NCBI GenBank assembly: GCA_002362575.1
Contig: DEUM01000022.1
Location: 1 to 58,078 of the forward strand
DNA length: 58,078 nt
Direction: 5' to 3'
DNA from: Lachnoclostridium sp. UBA3262
GTDB taxonomy: Bacteria > Bacillota > Clostridia > Lachnospirales > Lachnospiraceae
In this document: positions 1-8,803 of the stretch, one piece after another
Layout of the letters: every line of letters begins with the position of its first letter
Position numbering within the stretch: position 1 is the first letter of the stretch
The notes under the pieces: model-generated
What the model was told of the DNA's origin: nothing
Database searches by the model: none
Seen by the model: only the letters and a program-made list of their open reading frames with translations
Translations under genes and position numbers: made by a program

Positions 1-99
1 ACTGTTCAATTATCAAGGTTCGATTCACCGTTTTTCCTCTGAAAAACGGTTGCTTTTTGTACTTTCGCGTTATGTTTTCTTATCGCGTCAGCGAATATT

Positions 100-128
100 A
101 TATTATCAGAAAATTTCATGCTTGTCAA
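100..128 (-). promoter_or_regulatory. strong sigma-A promoter, probably of an rRNA operon
   Basis: On the minus strand, TTGACA (128-123), a 17-base spacer and TAATAT (105-100). An A/T-rich stretch just upstream (131-160) could act as an UP element. It reads out of the window to the left, away from rpoC, so it drives something outside the window. Confidence 0.65.
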
Positions 129-189
129 CACTTTTCTCAAATTTTTTATAAGCATTTTTCTGAAACTTCACGCAGCCAAAGCTCTATTC

Positions 190-226
190 CAAAACAGCAC
201 CAACGGCGCCCCGAAACTGGGCGCCG
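190..226 (-). terminator. possible terminator of the rpoBC operon
   Basis: An 8-bp perfect GC-rich stem, CGGCGCCC with GGGCGCCG (204-211 and 219-226), lies about 70 bases past the rpoC stop. The tract after it in the minus direction (TTGGTGCTGTTTTGG) is only moderately T-rich, so the hairpin is certain and termination is probable. Confidence 0.5.
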
Positions 227-297
227 CTGATTTATCCATAGTTAAATCATACTATGCAAAACATGATTCAAATTCACACAATTATGCGAAAAGGCGT

Positions 298-3200
298 CTA
301 CTCCTCCAGCATAACCGGTTCCTCTTCCTCTAACATTAACAGTTCTTCGTCTTCAGAGAAATTCAGCTCTACATCCGGTTCCTCTATTGCCTCCCCAGCT
401 TCTTCATTCTCCGGCTCCAACACTTCTTCTACCGGCGCCGGCGGCTCCAGACTGTCTACTAAATCACTATGAATCTCAATATTCCGATACCGTTTCATAC
501 CTGTTCCGGCAGGAATCAGTTTACCGATAATTACATTTTCCTTCAAACCAATCAACGGATCCACCTTACCCTTAATTGCAGCATCCGTCAGAACTTTTGT
601 TGTCTCCTGGAAAGAAGCTGCTGACAGGAATGAATTGGTAGCAAGGGAAGCTTTTGTGATACCAAGAATAATCTGCTTACCCTCTGGTGGTTCCTTTCCT
701 TCTTCCTGCAGTGCCTCTACAGCATCTTCATACTCCAATGCGTCGACAAGAACACCCGGCAGGAAGTCAGAATCTCCATTGTTTTCAATGCGCACCTTTT
801 TCAGCATCTGACGCACAATAACCTCAATATGCTTATCATTGATTTCTACACCCTGCAGGCGATATACTCTCTGAACCTCACGGAGCATATAATCCTGCAC
901 GGCACGAACGCCTTTTATCTTTAATATATCATGAGGATTGACACTTCCTTCTGTCAATTCGTCTCCGGCTTCCAGTACCTGACCATCCATAACTTTAATC
1001 CGGGAGCCATACGGAATCAAATACGCTTTACTCTGTCCTGTTTCATCATTCGAGACAATGACCTCGCGCTTTTTCTTTGTATCACGAAGCTGTACCTTTC
1101 CGGCAAACTCCGATATAATAGCAAGACCTTTTGGCTTTCTCGCCTCAAAAAGTTCCTCAACACGAGGGAGACCTTGTGTAATATCATCACCGGCAACACC
1201 ACCTGTATGGAAAGTACGCATTGTCAACTGTGTACCCGGCTCACCAATCGACTGAGCAGCAATAATGCCGACTGCCTCTCCGACCTGCACAGGCTCCTTC
1301 GTCGCCATGTTAGAACCATAACATTTCGCGCAGATACCAACATGGGATTTACATGTTAAGATTGTACGGATTTTTACCTGTGCCTTGTCGCCAGCGTCAA
1401 TAATTGCCTTTGTATTTACAATCCGTGCGGCGCGCTTCGGTGTAATCATGTGATTTGCTTTCACGATTACATTTCCGTCGTCATCTAGAATCGTTTCACA
1501 GGAATAACGTCCTGTAATTCTTTCCTCTAACGTTTCTATAATTTCTTTTCCATCCATAAAGGCACTAATCCACATACCCGGAATCTCATCTGCCTTCGCA
1601 CCTTCACAGCAATCTGTCTCGCGGATAATTAACTCCTGCGACACATCGACCAGACGTCTTGTCAGATAACCGGAATCGGCTGTACGAAGCGCCGTATCAG
1701 ACAGACCTTTGCGGGCACCATGCGCAGAAATAAAGTATTCCAATACGTCCAGCCCCTCACGGAAGTTCGACTTAATCGGCAGCTCAATCGTACGTCCTGA
1801 CGTATCCGCCATCAGTCCACGCATACCAGCAAGCTGTTTAATCTGCTTATCCGAACCACGGGCACCGGAATCTGCCATCATATGAATATTGTTGTACCTG
1901 TCCAGACCACCAAGCAACGCTTCCGTAATCTCATCATCGGCATTCTTCCATGTCTCAATAACTGACTTATAACGCTCCTCGTCCGTCAACAGACCACGAC
2001 GGTATTTCTGCGAAATTACCTCGACCGTATCTTCTGCTTCCTTGATAATGCTCTTTTTAGACTCCGGTACTTCCATATCCGAAATGGATACAGTCATAGC
2101 AGCACGAGTTGAGAACTTATACCCAAGAGCCTTAATAGCATCGAGTGTCTCCGCTGTTTTTGTAGCGCCTTCATTATTGATACATTTTTCAAGAATCTGT
2201 TTCAATTCTTTCTTTCCTACGTGGAAGTCAACCTCCAGCTTCAGGAAATTTTCCTCCTTGCTACGGTCTACAAATCCCAAATCCTGACTTATTATTTCAT
2301 TGAAAATAAAACGACCGAGTGTAGATTCAATAATACGGGATTCTACAACCCCATCCTTATTTTCGCCAAATCTTCTTACCTTAATTTTTGCATGCAGTGT
2401 AATCTCATGGTTTTCGTAGGCAATAATCGCCTCATTCATATCCTTAAACCATTTACCTTCGCCCATTGCTCCCGGTCTTTCCTGTGTCAAATAGTAAATA
2501 CCGAGAACCATATCCTGAGACGGTACGGCTACCGCACCACCATCGGATGGTTTCAACAGGTTATTCGGAGACAATAGCAGGAAGCGGCACTCTGCCTGAG
2601 CCTCTACTGACAACGGCAGATGCACAGCCATCTGGTCTCCGTCGAAGTCGGCGTTAAATGCTGTACATACAAGCGGATGAAGCTTAATCGCCTTACCCTC
2701 AACAAGAGTCGGTTCAAATGCCTGAATACCAAGTCGGTGAAGGGTAGGGGCGCGGTTTAACATAACCGGATGCTCGCGAATTACCTCCTCGAGAATGTCC
2801 CATACTTCCGGCTCTAATTTTTCAACCATCTTCTTCGCATTTTTTATATTATGCGCTGTTCCGTTTGCCACAAGCTCTTTCATTACAAACGGTTTGAACA
2901 GCTCGATTGCCATTTCTTTTGGCAAACCGCACTGATAAATTTTAAGCTCCGGCCCTACTACGATAACGGAACGTCCGGAATAGTCAACACGCTTACCAAG
3001 CAGATTCTGACGGAAACGTCCCTGTTTACCTTTCAACATATCGGAAAGAGATTTCAAAGCACGGTTACCCGGCCCTGTTACCGGACGGCCGCGGCGTCCA
3101 TTATCAATCAGTGCATCCACTGCCTCCTGAAGCATACGCTTTTCGTTGCGGACAATGATATCCGGAGCGCCAAGCTCAAGCAGTCGTTTTAAACGGTTAT

Positions 3201-4014
3201 TACGGTTAATAATACGGCGGTACAAGTCGTTCATATCAGAGGTTGCAAAACGCCCGCCATCCAACTGAACCATCGGTCTTAAATCCGGCGGTATAACCGG
3301 AATAACAGTCAATATCATCCAGTCCGGATGATTTCCCGATTCACGGAACGCCTCAACAACTTCCAGCCTTTTTATAATCCTTGCACGCTTTTGACCAGTT
3401 GAAGCCTTTAATTCCGCTTTCAGTTCCTTTGACTCCGCCTCTAAATCAATGCGCTGCAACAACTCCTGTACAGACTCTGCCCCCATACCAACACGGAACA
3501 TATCACCATATGTCTCCCGCGCTTTCTGGTATTCCGGCTCAGATAGCACCTGACCCACCTGAATATCCTTTGTCTCGGAATCCAGTACAATATAAGAAGC
3601 AAAATATAAAACCTTTTCCAAAACTTTCGGTGAGATATCAAGCATCAGCCCCATGCGGCTTGGAATCCCTTTGAAATACCAAATATGGGAAACCGGCGCA
3701 GCAAGCTCGATATGCCCCATTCTCTCCCTGCGAACGCTTGACTTCGTAACTTCAACACCACAACGGTCACAGACAATTCCTTTATAACGAACCTTTTTAT
3801 ACTTACCGCAATGACATTCCCAGTCCTTGCTCGGTCCGAAAATTCTCTCACAGAAAAGACCATCTTTTTCCGGTTTTAAAGTACGATAATTTATCGTCTC
3901 CGGTTTTTTTACCTCTCCCCTTGACCACTCACGGATTTTTTCAGGAGAAGCTAACATAATTCTAATTTTATCGTATGTTAATGTTTTCTCGTTATCATTA
4001 CCTAACTGTGGCAT
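298..4014 (-). CDS. rpoC: DNA-directed RNA polymerase subunit beta-prime
   Basis: Largest subunit of RNA polymerase; it forms the catalytic centre with beta. At 1,238 residues it has the usual length for Firmicutes. Visible hallmarks are the N-terminal zinc site (CHCG near residue 68, then CDRC), the magnesium-binding NADFDGDQMAVH motif in the middle, and a second Cys cluster (CKSH..CAKC) in the C-terminal third. The last 45 or so residues are a strongly acidic tail rich in Glu. It starts 21 bases after the rpoB stop and is cotranscribed with it. Confidence 0.99.
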   Translation of the reverse strand: MPQLGNDNEKTLTYDKIRIMLASPEKIREWSRGEVKKPETINYRTLKPEKDGLFCERIFGPSKDWECHCGKYKKVRYKGIVCDRCGVEVTKSSVRRERMGHIELAAPVSHIWYFKGIPSRMGLMLDISPKVLEKVLYFASYIVLDSETKDIQVGQVLSEPEYQKARETYGDMFRVGMGAESVQELLQRIDLEAESKELKAELKASTGQKRARIIKRLEVVEAFRESGNHPDWMILTVIPVIPPDLRPMVQLDGGRFATSDMNDLYRRIINRNNRLKRLLELGAPDIIVRNEKRMLQEAVDALIDNGRRGRPVTGPGNRALKSLSDMLKGKQGRFRQNLLGKRVDYSGRSVIVVGPELKIYQCGLPKEMAIELFKPFVMKELVANGTAHNIKNAKKMVEKLEPEVWDILEEVIREHPVMLNRAPTLHRLGIQAFEPTLVEGKAIKLHPLVCTAFNADFDGDQMAVHLPLSVEAQAECRFLLLSPNNLLKPSDGGAVAVPSQDMVLGIYYLTQERPGAMGEGKWFKDMNEAIIAYENHEITLHAKIKVRRFGENKDGVVESRIIESTLGRFIFNEIISQDLGFVDRSKEENFLKLEVDFHVGKKELKQILEKCINNEGATKTAETLDAIKALGYKFSTRAAMTVSISDMEVPESKKSIIKEAEDTVEVISQKYRRGLLTDEERYKSVIETWKNADDEITEALLGGLDRYNNIHMMADSGARGSDKQIKQLAGMRGLMADTSGRTIELPIKSNFREGLDVLEYFISAHGARKGLSDTALRTADSGYLTRRLVDVSQELIIRETDCCEGAKADEIPGMWISAFMDGKEIIETLEERITGRYSCETILDDDGNVIVKANHMITPKRAARIVNTKAIIDAGDKAQVKIRTILTCKSHVGICAKCYGSNMATKEPVQVGEAVGIIAAQSIGEPGTQLTMRTFHTGGVAGDDITQGLPRVEELFEARKPKGLAIISEFAGKVQLRDTKKKREVIVSNDETGQSKAYLIPYGSRIKVMDGQVLEAGDELTEGSVNPHDILKIKGVRAVQDYMLREVQRVYRLQGVEINDKHIEVIVRQMLKKVRIENNGDSDFLPGVLVDALEYEDAVEALQEEGKEPPEGKQIILGITKASLATNSFLSAASFQETTKVLTDAAIKGKVDPLIGLKENVIIGKLIPAGTGMKRYRNIEIHSDLVDSLEPPAPVEEVLEPENEEAGEAIEEPDVELNFSEDEELLMLEEEEPVMLEE

Positions 4015-4035
4015 ATTCTATATCCGTCCTTTCTA

Positions 4036-7000
4036 TCAATCTGCACTAATGCTGCTGTCATCATCCAGACCTTCTACGGTGGTTTCACGGAACCCGGCAT
4101 CCTCGAAAGATTCATTTTGTAATTCAAAATTCTTGTCGTTTATCAGATTGTTGACATCTTCAGAGTTTCCTTCCTCTAATGTTTCATTCATCTGGACTTC
4201 ATTGCCTTCTTCATCCAAAACCGTAACATCCAGCGCCAATGCCTGTAACTCTTTCAGCAATACCTTAAAGGACTCCGGTATTCCCGGCTCAGAAATATTA
4301 TCGCCCTTGATAATAGCTTCGTATGTTTTCACACGTCCTACAACATCATCCGACTTCACGGTCAAAATCTCCTGCAGAGTATAGGCAGCACCGTATGCTT
4401 CCAGCGCCCATACCTCCATCTCTCCAAAACGCTGTCCACCGAACTGGGCTTTACCACCCAGTGGCTGCTGCGTTACTAAGGAATAAGGACCTGTCGAACG
4501 GGCATGAATCTTATCGTCTACCAAGTGGTGGAGCTTCAGATAGTGCATGAAACCAATCGTGACCTCACTGTCAAAATATTCTCCGGTACGTCCGTCGCGA
4601 AGCTGGACTTTTCCATCTTCCTTAATTGGCACACCAGCCCATTCCTTGCGGTATTCCTGATTCGTCAGCAGATATTCCATTACCTCCGGATCGAGAATGT
4701 CCTTATATTTCTTTTCAAACTCCTCTAACGGCGTATTCACGTAGTCATTCGCCAGTTTCAGAGTATCCATAATATCTATCTCATTTGCGCCATCAAATAC
4801 CGGTGTCGCCACATTAAATCCAAGTACCTTTGCCGCCAGACTGAGGTGAATCTCCAGCACCTGTCCGATGTTCATACGCGACGGCACACCGAGTGGATTC
4901 AACACAATATCAAGTGGTCGTCCGTTTGGCAAAAACGGCATATCCTCTACTGGGAGCACACGGGAAACGACACCCTTGTTACCATGGCGTCCTGCCATTT
5001 TGTCTCCCACCTGAATTTTTCTCTTTTGTGCAATGTAAATGCGCACCGTCTGGTTTACACCCGGTGACAGTTCGTCTCCATTTTCACGGGTAAATACTTT
5101 CGCATCGACAACGATACCAAATTCTCCGTGAGGCACACGCAGGGAAGTATCCCGGACTTCTCGTGCCTTTTCTCCAAAGATGGCACGAAGCAGTCTTTCC
5201 TCTGCCGTCAACTCTGTCTCTCCCTTTGGCGTAACCTTACCAACTAAAATATCACCGGCACGAACCTCCGCACCAATACGGATAATACCCTGCTCATGCA
5301 AATCCTTCAGGGCATCGTCGCCGACTCCCGGAACATCTCGGGTAATTTCCTCCGGCCCAAGCTTCGTGTCTCTGGCCTCTGTCTCATATTCATTGATATG
5401 AACGGAAGTATATACATCCTCCTGTACCAATCTTTCACTCAGCAGTACCGCATCCTCGTAATTGTAACCTTCCCATGTCATAAATCCGATTAATGGATTT
5501 TTCCCAAGGGCAATCTCTCCACCAGAAGTGGAAGGACCATCCGCAATTACCTGTCCTGCCTCAATTTCCTCGCCCTTTGATACAATCGGGCGCTGGTTCA
5601 TACAGGTACCCTGATTACTTCGAACAAATTTAGCTAACTTATATTCATCCAGATTACCATCTGCCTTGCGAACCAGAATACGGTTTGACTCTGCCCTCTC
5701 GACAACTCCGCCTTCCGTTGCCACCACGCAGTTACCGGAATCGACGGCCGCTTTCATCTCCATACCAGTTCCTACCGCCGGCGCCTCTGTAATCAGAAGC
5801 GGCACTGCCTGACGCTGCATGTTAGAACCCATCAGCGCACGGTTTGCGTCATCGTTTTCCAAGAATGGAATCATCGCCGTTGCCACAGAAAATACCATCT
5901 TCGGCGACACATCCATATAATCAATTTTCTTTCTCTCAAACTCGGAAGTCTCCTCACGGAAACGGCCGGATATATTTTTACGGACAAAGTAACCGTCCTC
6001 ATCTAACTGCTCATTCGCCTGAGCCACATGATAACGGTCTTCCTCGTCTGCCGTCATGTAAACTACCTCATCGGTAACACGCGGATTAGAAGGATCGCTC
6101 TTATCTACTTTGCGGTACGGCGCCTCAACAAATCCATACTCATTAATTCTTGCATACGATGCAAGAGAGTTAATCAGACCGATGTTCGGACCTTCGGGCG
6201 TCTCAATCGGACACATTCTTCCATAGTGGGAATAATGCACGTCGCGGACTTCAAATCCGGCACGGTCTCTGGAAAGACCACCCGGTCCTAACGCCGAAAG
6301 ACGTCTCTTATGAGTCAGCTCGCTCAGCGGGTTGTTCTGGTCCATAAACTGGGATAACTGGGAGCTTCCAAAGAACTCCTTTACCGCAGCCGTTACTGGC
6401 TTAATATTTATCAGCGACTGTGCAGAAATCCCCTCGATATCCTGCGTTGTCATTCTTTCACGCACAACACGTTCCATACGGGAGAGCCCGATTCGGTACT
6501 GATTCTGAAGCAGTTCGCCAACAGCACGGATACGACGGTTACCCAAATGGTCAATATCATCATCATTTCCGATGCCAAACTCTAAGTGCATATTATAGTT
6601 AATGGAAGCAAAAATATCTTCCTTTGTGATATGTTTCGGAATCAACAGCGGAACACTTTTCTTAATCGCCTCATAGCGCTCCTCGTCTGTTTCGTATTCT
6701 TCCAGAATCCTTTTCAGCTCTGGATAATATACTTCCTCTGTAATGCCGAGTGCTTTTTTATCTGCATCCGGCAAAAATGTATTCAAATCCACCATCATAT
6801 TGGAAAGGATTTTTTCTACATGCCCTTCTTCTGTCTGAATCATGACATAAGAAACGGCAGAATTCTGAATCTCCGTTGCAAGTTCTTCTGATACAACAGT
6901 ATCGGCTTCTGCCAGAACTTCTCCGGTCTCAACGCTTACAACATCCTCTGCCAGACGGAATCCAGCAATACGGTTTCTAAATGCCAGTTTTTTATTAAAC

Positions 7001-7833
7001 TTATAACGCCCCACCTTCGCCAAGTCATATCTTCTCACATCAAAGAACATACTGTTAATCAGGTTTTCCGCACTGTCAACGGAAAGCGGTTCACCCGGAC
7101 GGAGCTTTTTATACAGCTCAAGAAGTCCGTCCTGATAATTTTCAGACGGATCCTTTGCAAAACTTGCCAGAATCTTTGGCTCCTCGCCAAACATGTCCAG
7201 AATTTCCTGATTCGTCCCCACGCCTAAGGCACGAATCAGTACCGTAATCGGCACTTTTCTATTTCTATCTACACGAACGTAAAATATATCATTGGAGTCT
7301 GTCTCATACTCTAACCATGCACCACGGTTAGGAATGACAGTCGCGGAATACAATTCTTTCCCAATCTTATCATGAGCAATACCATAGTAAATACCAGGGG
7401 AACGTACCAACTGGCTTACAATAACTCGTTCAGCACCATTTATAACAAATGTACCCGTAGCAGTCATTAACGGAAGATCTCCCATAAAAATATCATGCTC
7501 ACTGATTTCTTCCGTTTCATTATTATGGAGCCGTACCTTAACTTTTAAAGGTGCTGCGTAAGTAGCATCTCTCTCCTTACACTCCTCGATGGAATATTTC
7601 ACATCATCTCTGCACAATTCAAAGCTGACAAATTCCAGACTTAAATTTCCATTATAATCCGCGATTGGCGAAATATCGCGAAGCACTTCGTTCAAGCCTT
7701 CTTCCAGAAACCATTTGTATGAATCTGTCTGAACCTCAATGAGATTCGGCATTTCCAATACTTCTTTCTGCTTTGAATAACTCATTCTCACGTCTTTGCC
7801 CACACGGACGGGACGTATTCTGTTCTTCTCCAT
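4036..7833 (-). CDS. rpoB: DNA-directed RNA polymerase subunit beta
   Basis: Second-largest RNA polymerase subunit, target of rifampicin. It shows the full rifampicin-region motif (SSQLSQFMDQNNPLSELTHK followed by RRLSALGPGG) with the usual drug-sensitive residues, and the highly conserved GRMCPIETPEGPNIGL. The frame opens at a GTG four codons earlier, but the AAGGAG site fits the ATG at 7833 better (MEKNRIRPVRVG), giving 1,265 residues. The C-terminus is acidic, as in rpoC. It has its own promoter at 7929-7957, expected because rplL is 6.2 kb away. Confidence 0.99.
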   Translation of the reverse strand: MEKNRIRPVRVGKDVRMSYSKQKEVLEMPNLIEVQTDSYKWFLEEGLNEVLRDISPIADYNGNLSLEFVSFELCRDDVKYSIEECKERDATYAAPLKVKVRLHNNETEEISEHDIFMGDLPLMTATGTFVINGAERVIVSQLVRSPGIYYGIAHDKIGKELYSATVIPNRGAWLEYETDSNDIFYVRVDRNRKVPITVLIRALGVGTNQEILDMFGEEPKILASFAKDPSENYQDGLLELYKKLRPGEPLSVDSAENLINSMFFDVRRYDLAKVGRYKFNKKLAFRNRIAGFRLAEDVVSVETGEVLAEADTVVSEELATEIQNSAVSYVMIQTEEGHVEKILSNMMVDLNTFLPDADKKALGITEEVYYPELKRILEEYETDEERYEAIKKSVPLLIPKHITKEDIFASINYNMHLEFGIGNDDDIDHLGNRRIRAVGELLQNQYRIGLSRMERVVRERMTTQDIEGISAQSLINIKPVTAAVKEFFGSSQLSQFMDQNNPLSELTHKRRLSALGPGGLSRDRAGFEVRDVHYSHYGRMCPIETPEGPNIGLINSLASYARINEYGFVEAPYRKVDKSDPSNPRVTDEVVYMTADEEDRYHVAQANEQLDEDGYFVRKNISGRFREETSEFERKKIDYMDVSPKMVFSVATAMIPFLENDDANRALMGSNMQRQAVPLLITEAPAVGTGMEMKAAVDSGNCVVATEGGVVERAESNRILVRKADGNLDEYKLAKFVRSNQGTCMNQRPIVSKGEEIEAGQVIADGPSTSGGEIALGKNPLIGFMTWEGYNYEDAVLLSERLVQEDVYTSVHINEYETEARDTKLGPEEITRDVPGVGDDALKDLHEQGIIRIGAEVRAGDILVGKVTPKGETELTAEERLLRAIFGEKAREVRDTSLRVPHGEFGIVVDAKVFTRENGDELSPGVNQTVRIYIAQKRKIQVGDKMAGRHGNKGVVSRVLPVEDMPFLPNGRPLDIVLNPLGVPSRMNIGQVLEIHLSLAAKVLGFNVATPVFDGANEIDIMDTLKLANDYVNTPLEEFEKKYKDILDPEVMEYLLTNQEYRKEWAGVPIKEDGKVQLRDGRTGEYFDSEVTIGFMHYLKLHHLVDDKIHARSTGPYSLVTQQPLGGKAQFGGQRFGEMEVWALEAYGAAYTLQEILTVKSDDVVGRVKTYEAIIKGDNISEPGIPESFKVLLKELQALALDVTVLDEEGNEVQMNETLEEGNSEDVNNLINDKNFELQNESFEDAGFRETTVEGLDDDSSISAD

Positions 7834-7928
7834 TGATGATTTCACTCCTTGTCTTTTCTACAAAACTGTGATATACTATAAACCAAGTAGGGCTAATAAG
7901 CCTACCATACCACAATAGTGCATTTTCC

Positions 7929-7957
7929 ATCTTACCACAATGGTAGTCCGGTGTCAA
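7929..7957 (-). promoter_or_regulatory. promoter of rpoBC
   Basis: On the minus strand, TTGACA (7957-7952), a 17-base spacer and TAAGAT (7934-7929), about 100 bases ahead of rpoB. The leader between promoter and start has no clear terminator. Confidence 0.7.
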
Positions 7958-8004
7958 GGCACTTTTTTATTTTGTGGCAATCTTTTTGGCGCAAAATTTT
8001 ATTA

Positions 8005-8039
8005 CAAAAAATTGACGCATATATCTGCGCCAATTTTTC
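8005..8039 (-). terminator. terminator after the cytidylate-kinase-like gene
   Basis: Stem AAAATTGGCGCA / TGCGTCAATTTT with a six-base loop, followed by a T run on the minus strand; the A run on the other side means it could work in both directions. It separates the upstream gene from the rpoBC promoter. Confidence 0.8.
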
Positions 8040-8084
8040 TGTTTCCTAAAGTATTCTTCTGTAACTATATTTTACAACGTTTTT

Positions 8085-8684
8085 CTACAAGTTCTCTACT
8101 TTTTTGATTACATAATCTTCTAGAATTTCTGCCGTTCTCTCTAAGCCGAGGCGGCTGCTGTTAATACAGATGTCATATTTTCGTGCATCGCCCCACTTAA
8201 AATCCGAATATCGATTGTGATACTGGCGTCTCAACCTGTCGTGACGAAAAATCTTTACATCTGCTTCCTCCTTCGATAAACTGAACTTTTCCATCACACG
8301 GGCAGACTTTACTTCCCTGTCCCCTACAATAAAAATGGAAACAAGGCCTTCCCTGTCCTTTAATACTGTCTCCGAACAGCGTCCCAGTACAACAAAAGAT
8401 TCCCCGCTGTCCGCCTTGTTCTCTAAATACTCGAACTGCATCTCTGCCAGATTCTCCTCCATAGAATTGGAAAAGCCACGCACTCTCCGTGATAACAGAG
8501 GATTTCTTGGCTTCTCGTCCAAATGCTCCAACTGCTCCACACTGGTTTCTTTTTCCCTCGCAATCTCATCTAATATATTCCTATCATACAGCGAAACTCC
8601 TAAATCCTTTGCAATCTTTTCCGCAATCACATGGCCCCCACTTCCATATTCACGGCTTATACTTATAATAACCTGTTTATCCAT
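8085..8684 (-). CDS. cytidylate kinase-like family protein
   Basis: A 199-residue P-loop kinase of the cytidylate-kinase-like family (Pfam Cytidylate_kin2). The N-terminus has a glycine-rich nucleotide loop (ISREYGSGGHVIAEKIA) followed by the family's LYDRNIL segment at about residues 30-37. The middle has a V-LGRC motif and the end a set of Arg/Tyr residues typical of the LID region (RHDRLRRQYHNRYSD). The start at 8684 is chosen because GGAGG lies six bases ahead of that ATG. The substrate is unknown; members are not housekeeping CMP kinases. It stands alone, ending at a strong terminator. Confidence 0.8.
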   Translation of the reverse strand: MDKQVIISISREYGSGGHVIAEKIAKDLGVSLYDRNILDEIAREKETSVEQLEHLDEKPRNPLLSRRVRGFSNSMEENLAEMQFEYLENKADSGESFVVLGRCSETVLKDREGLVSIFIVGDREVKSARVMEKFSLSKEEADVKIFRHDRLRRQYHNRYSDFKWGDARKYDICINSSRLGLERTAEILEDYVIKKVENL

Positions 8685-8803
8685 GATGACCTCCAATCCA
8701 ATGCAAGCATTTATAATTTCCTTGTTATACTCAACAATACTACCATGTTGACTATATTATACAACAATTGGCTGTTAAAAAATAGGGGGAATTTGAAAAA
8801 AAG

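Larger units (their letters stand above)
1..297 (-). other. rpoC downstream region with a probable rRNA-operon leader
   Basis: No gene is seen here. Read on the minus strand it holds, in order, a GC-rich hairpin after rpoC, an A-rich stretch (131-160), a near-consensus promoter (100-128), and a leader with a perfect hairpin at about 30-52 whose arms are CCGTTTTTC and GAAAAACGG. The leader ends in a CTTGATAATTGAACAGT-type sequence at positions 1-20, which resembles the processing leaders next to rRNA genes in Clostridia. I infer that an rRNA operon starts just beyond the left edge. Confidence 0.45.

Noticed and set aside
254..3674. Several open frames of 60-140 codons on the plus strand opposite rpoC
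   Set aside because: They are antisense shadows of a highly conserved gene, lack ribosome binding sites and give no recognisable protein.
4049..6891. Plus-strand open frames opposite rpoB
   Set aside because: Same reason: composition follows the rpoB codons in reverse, and no start context is present.
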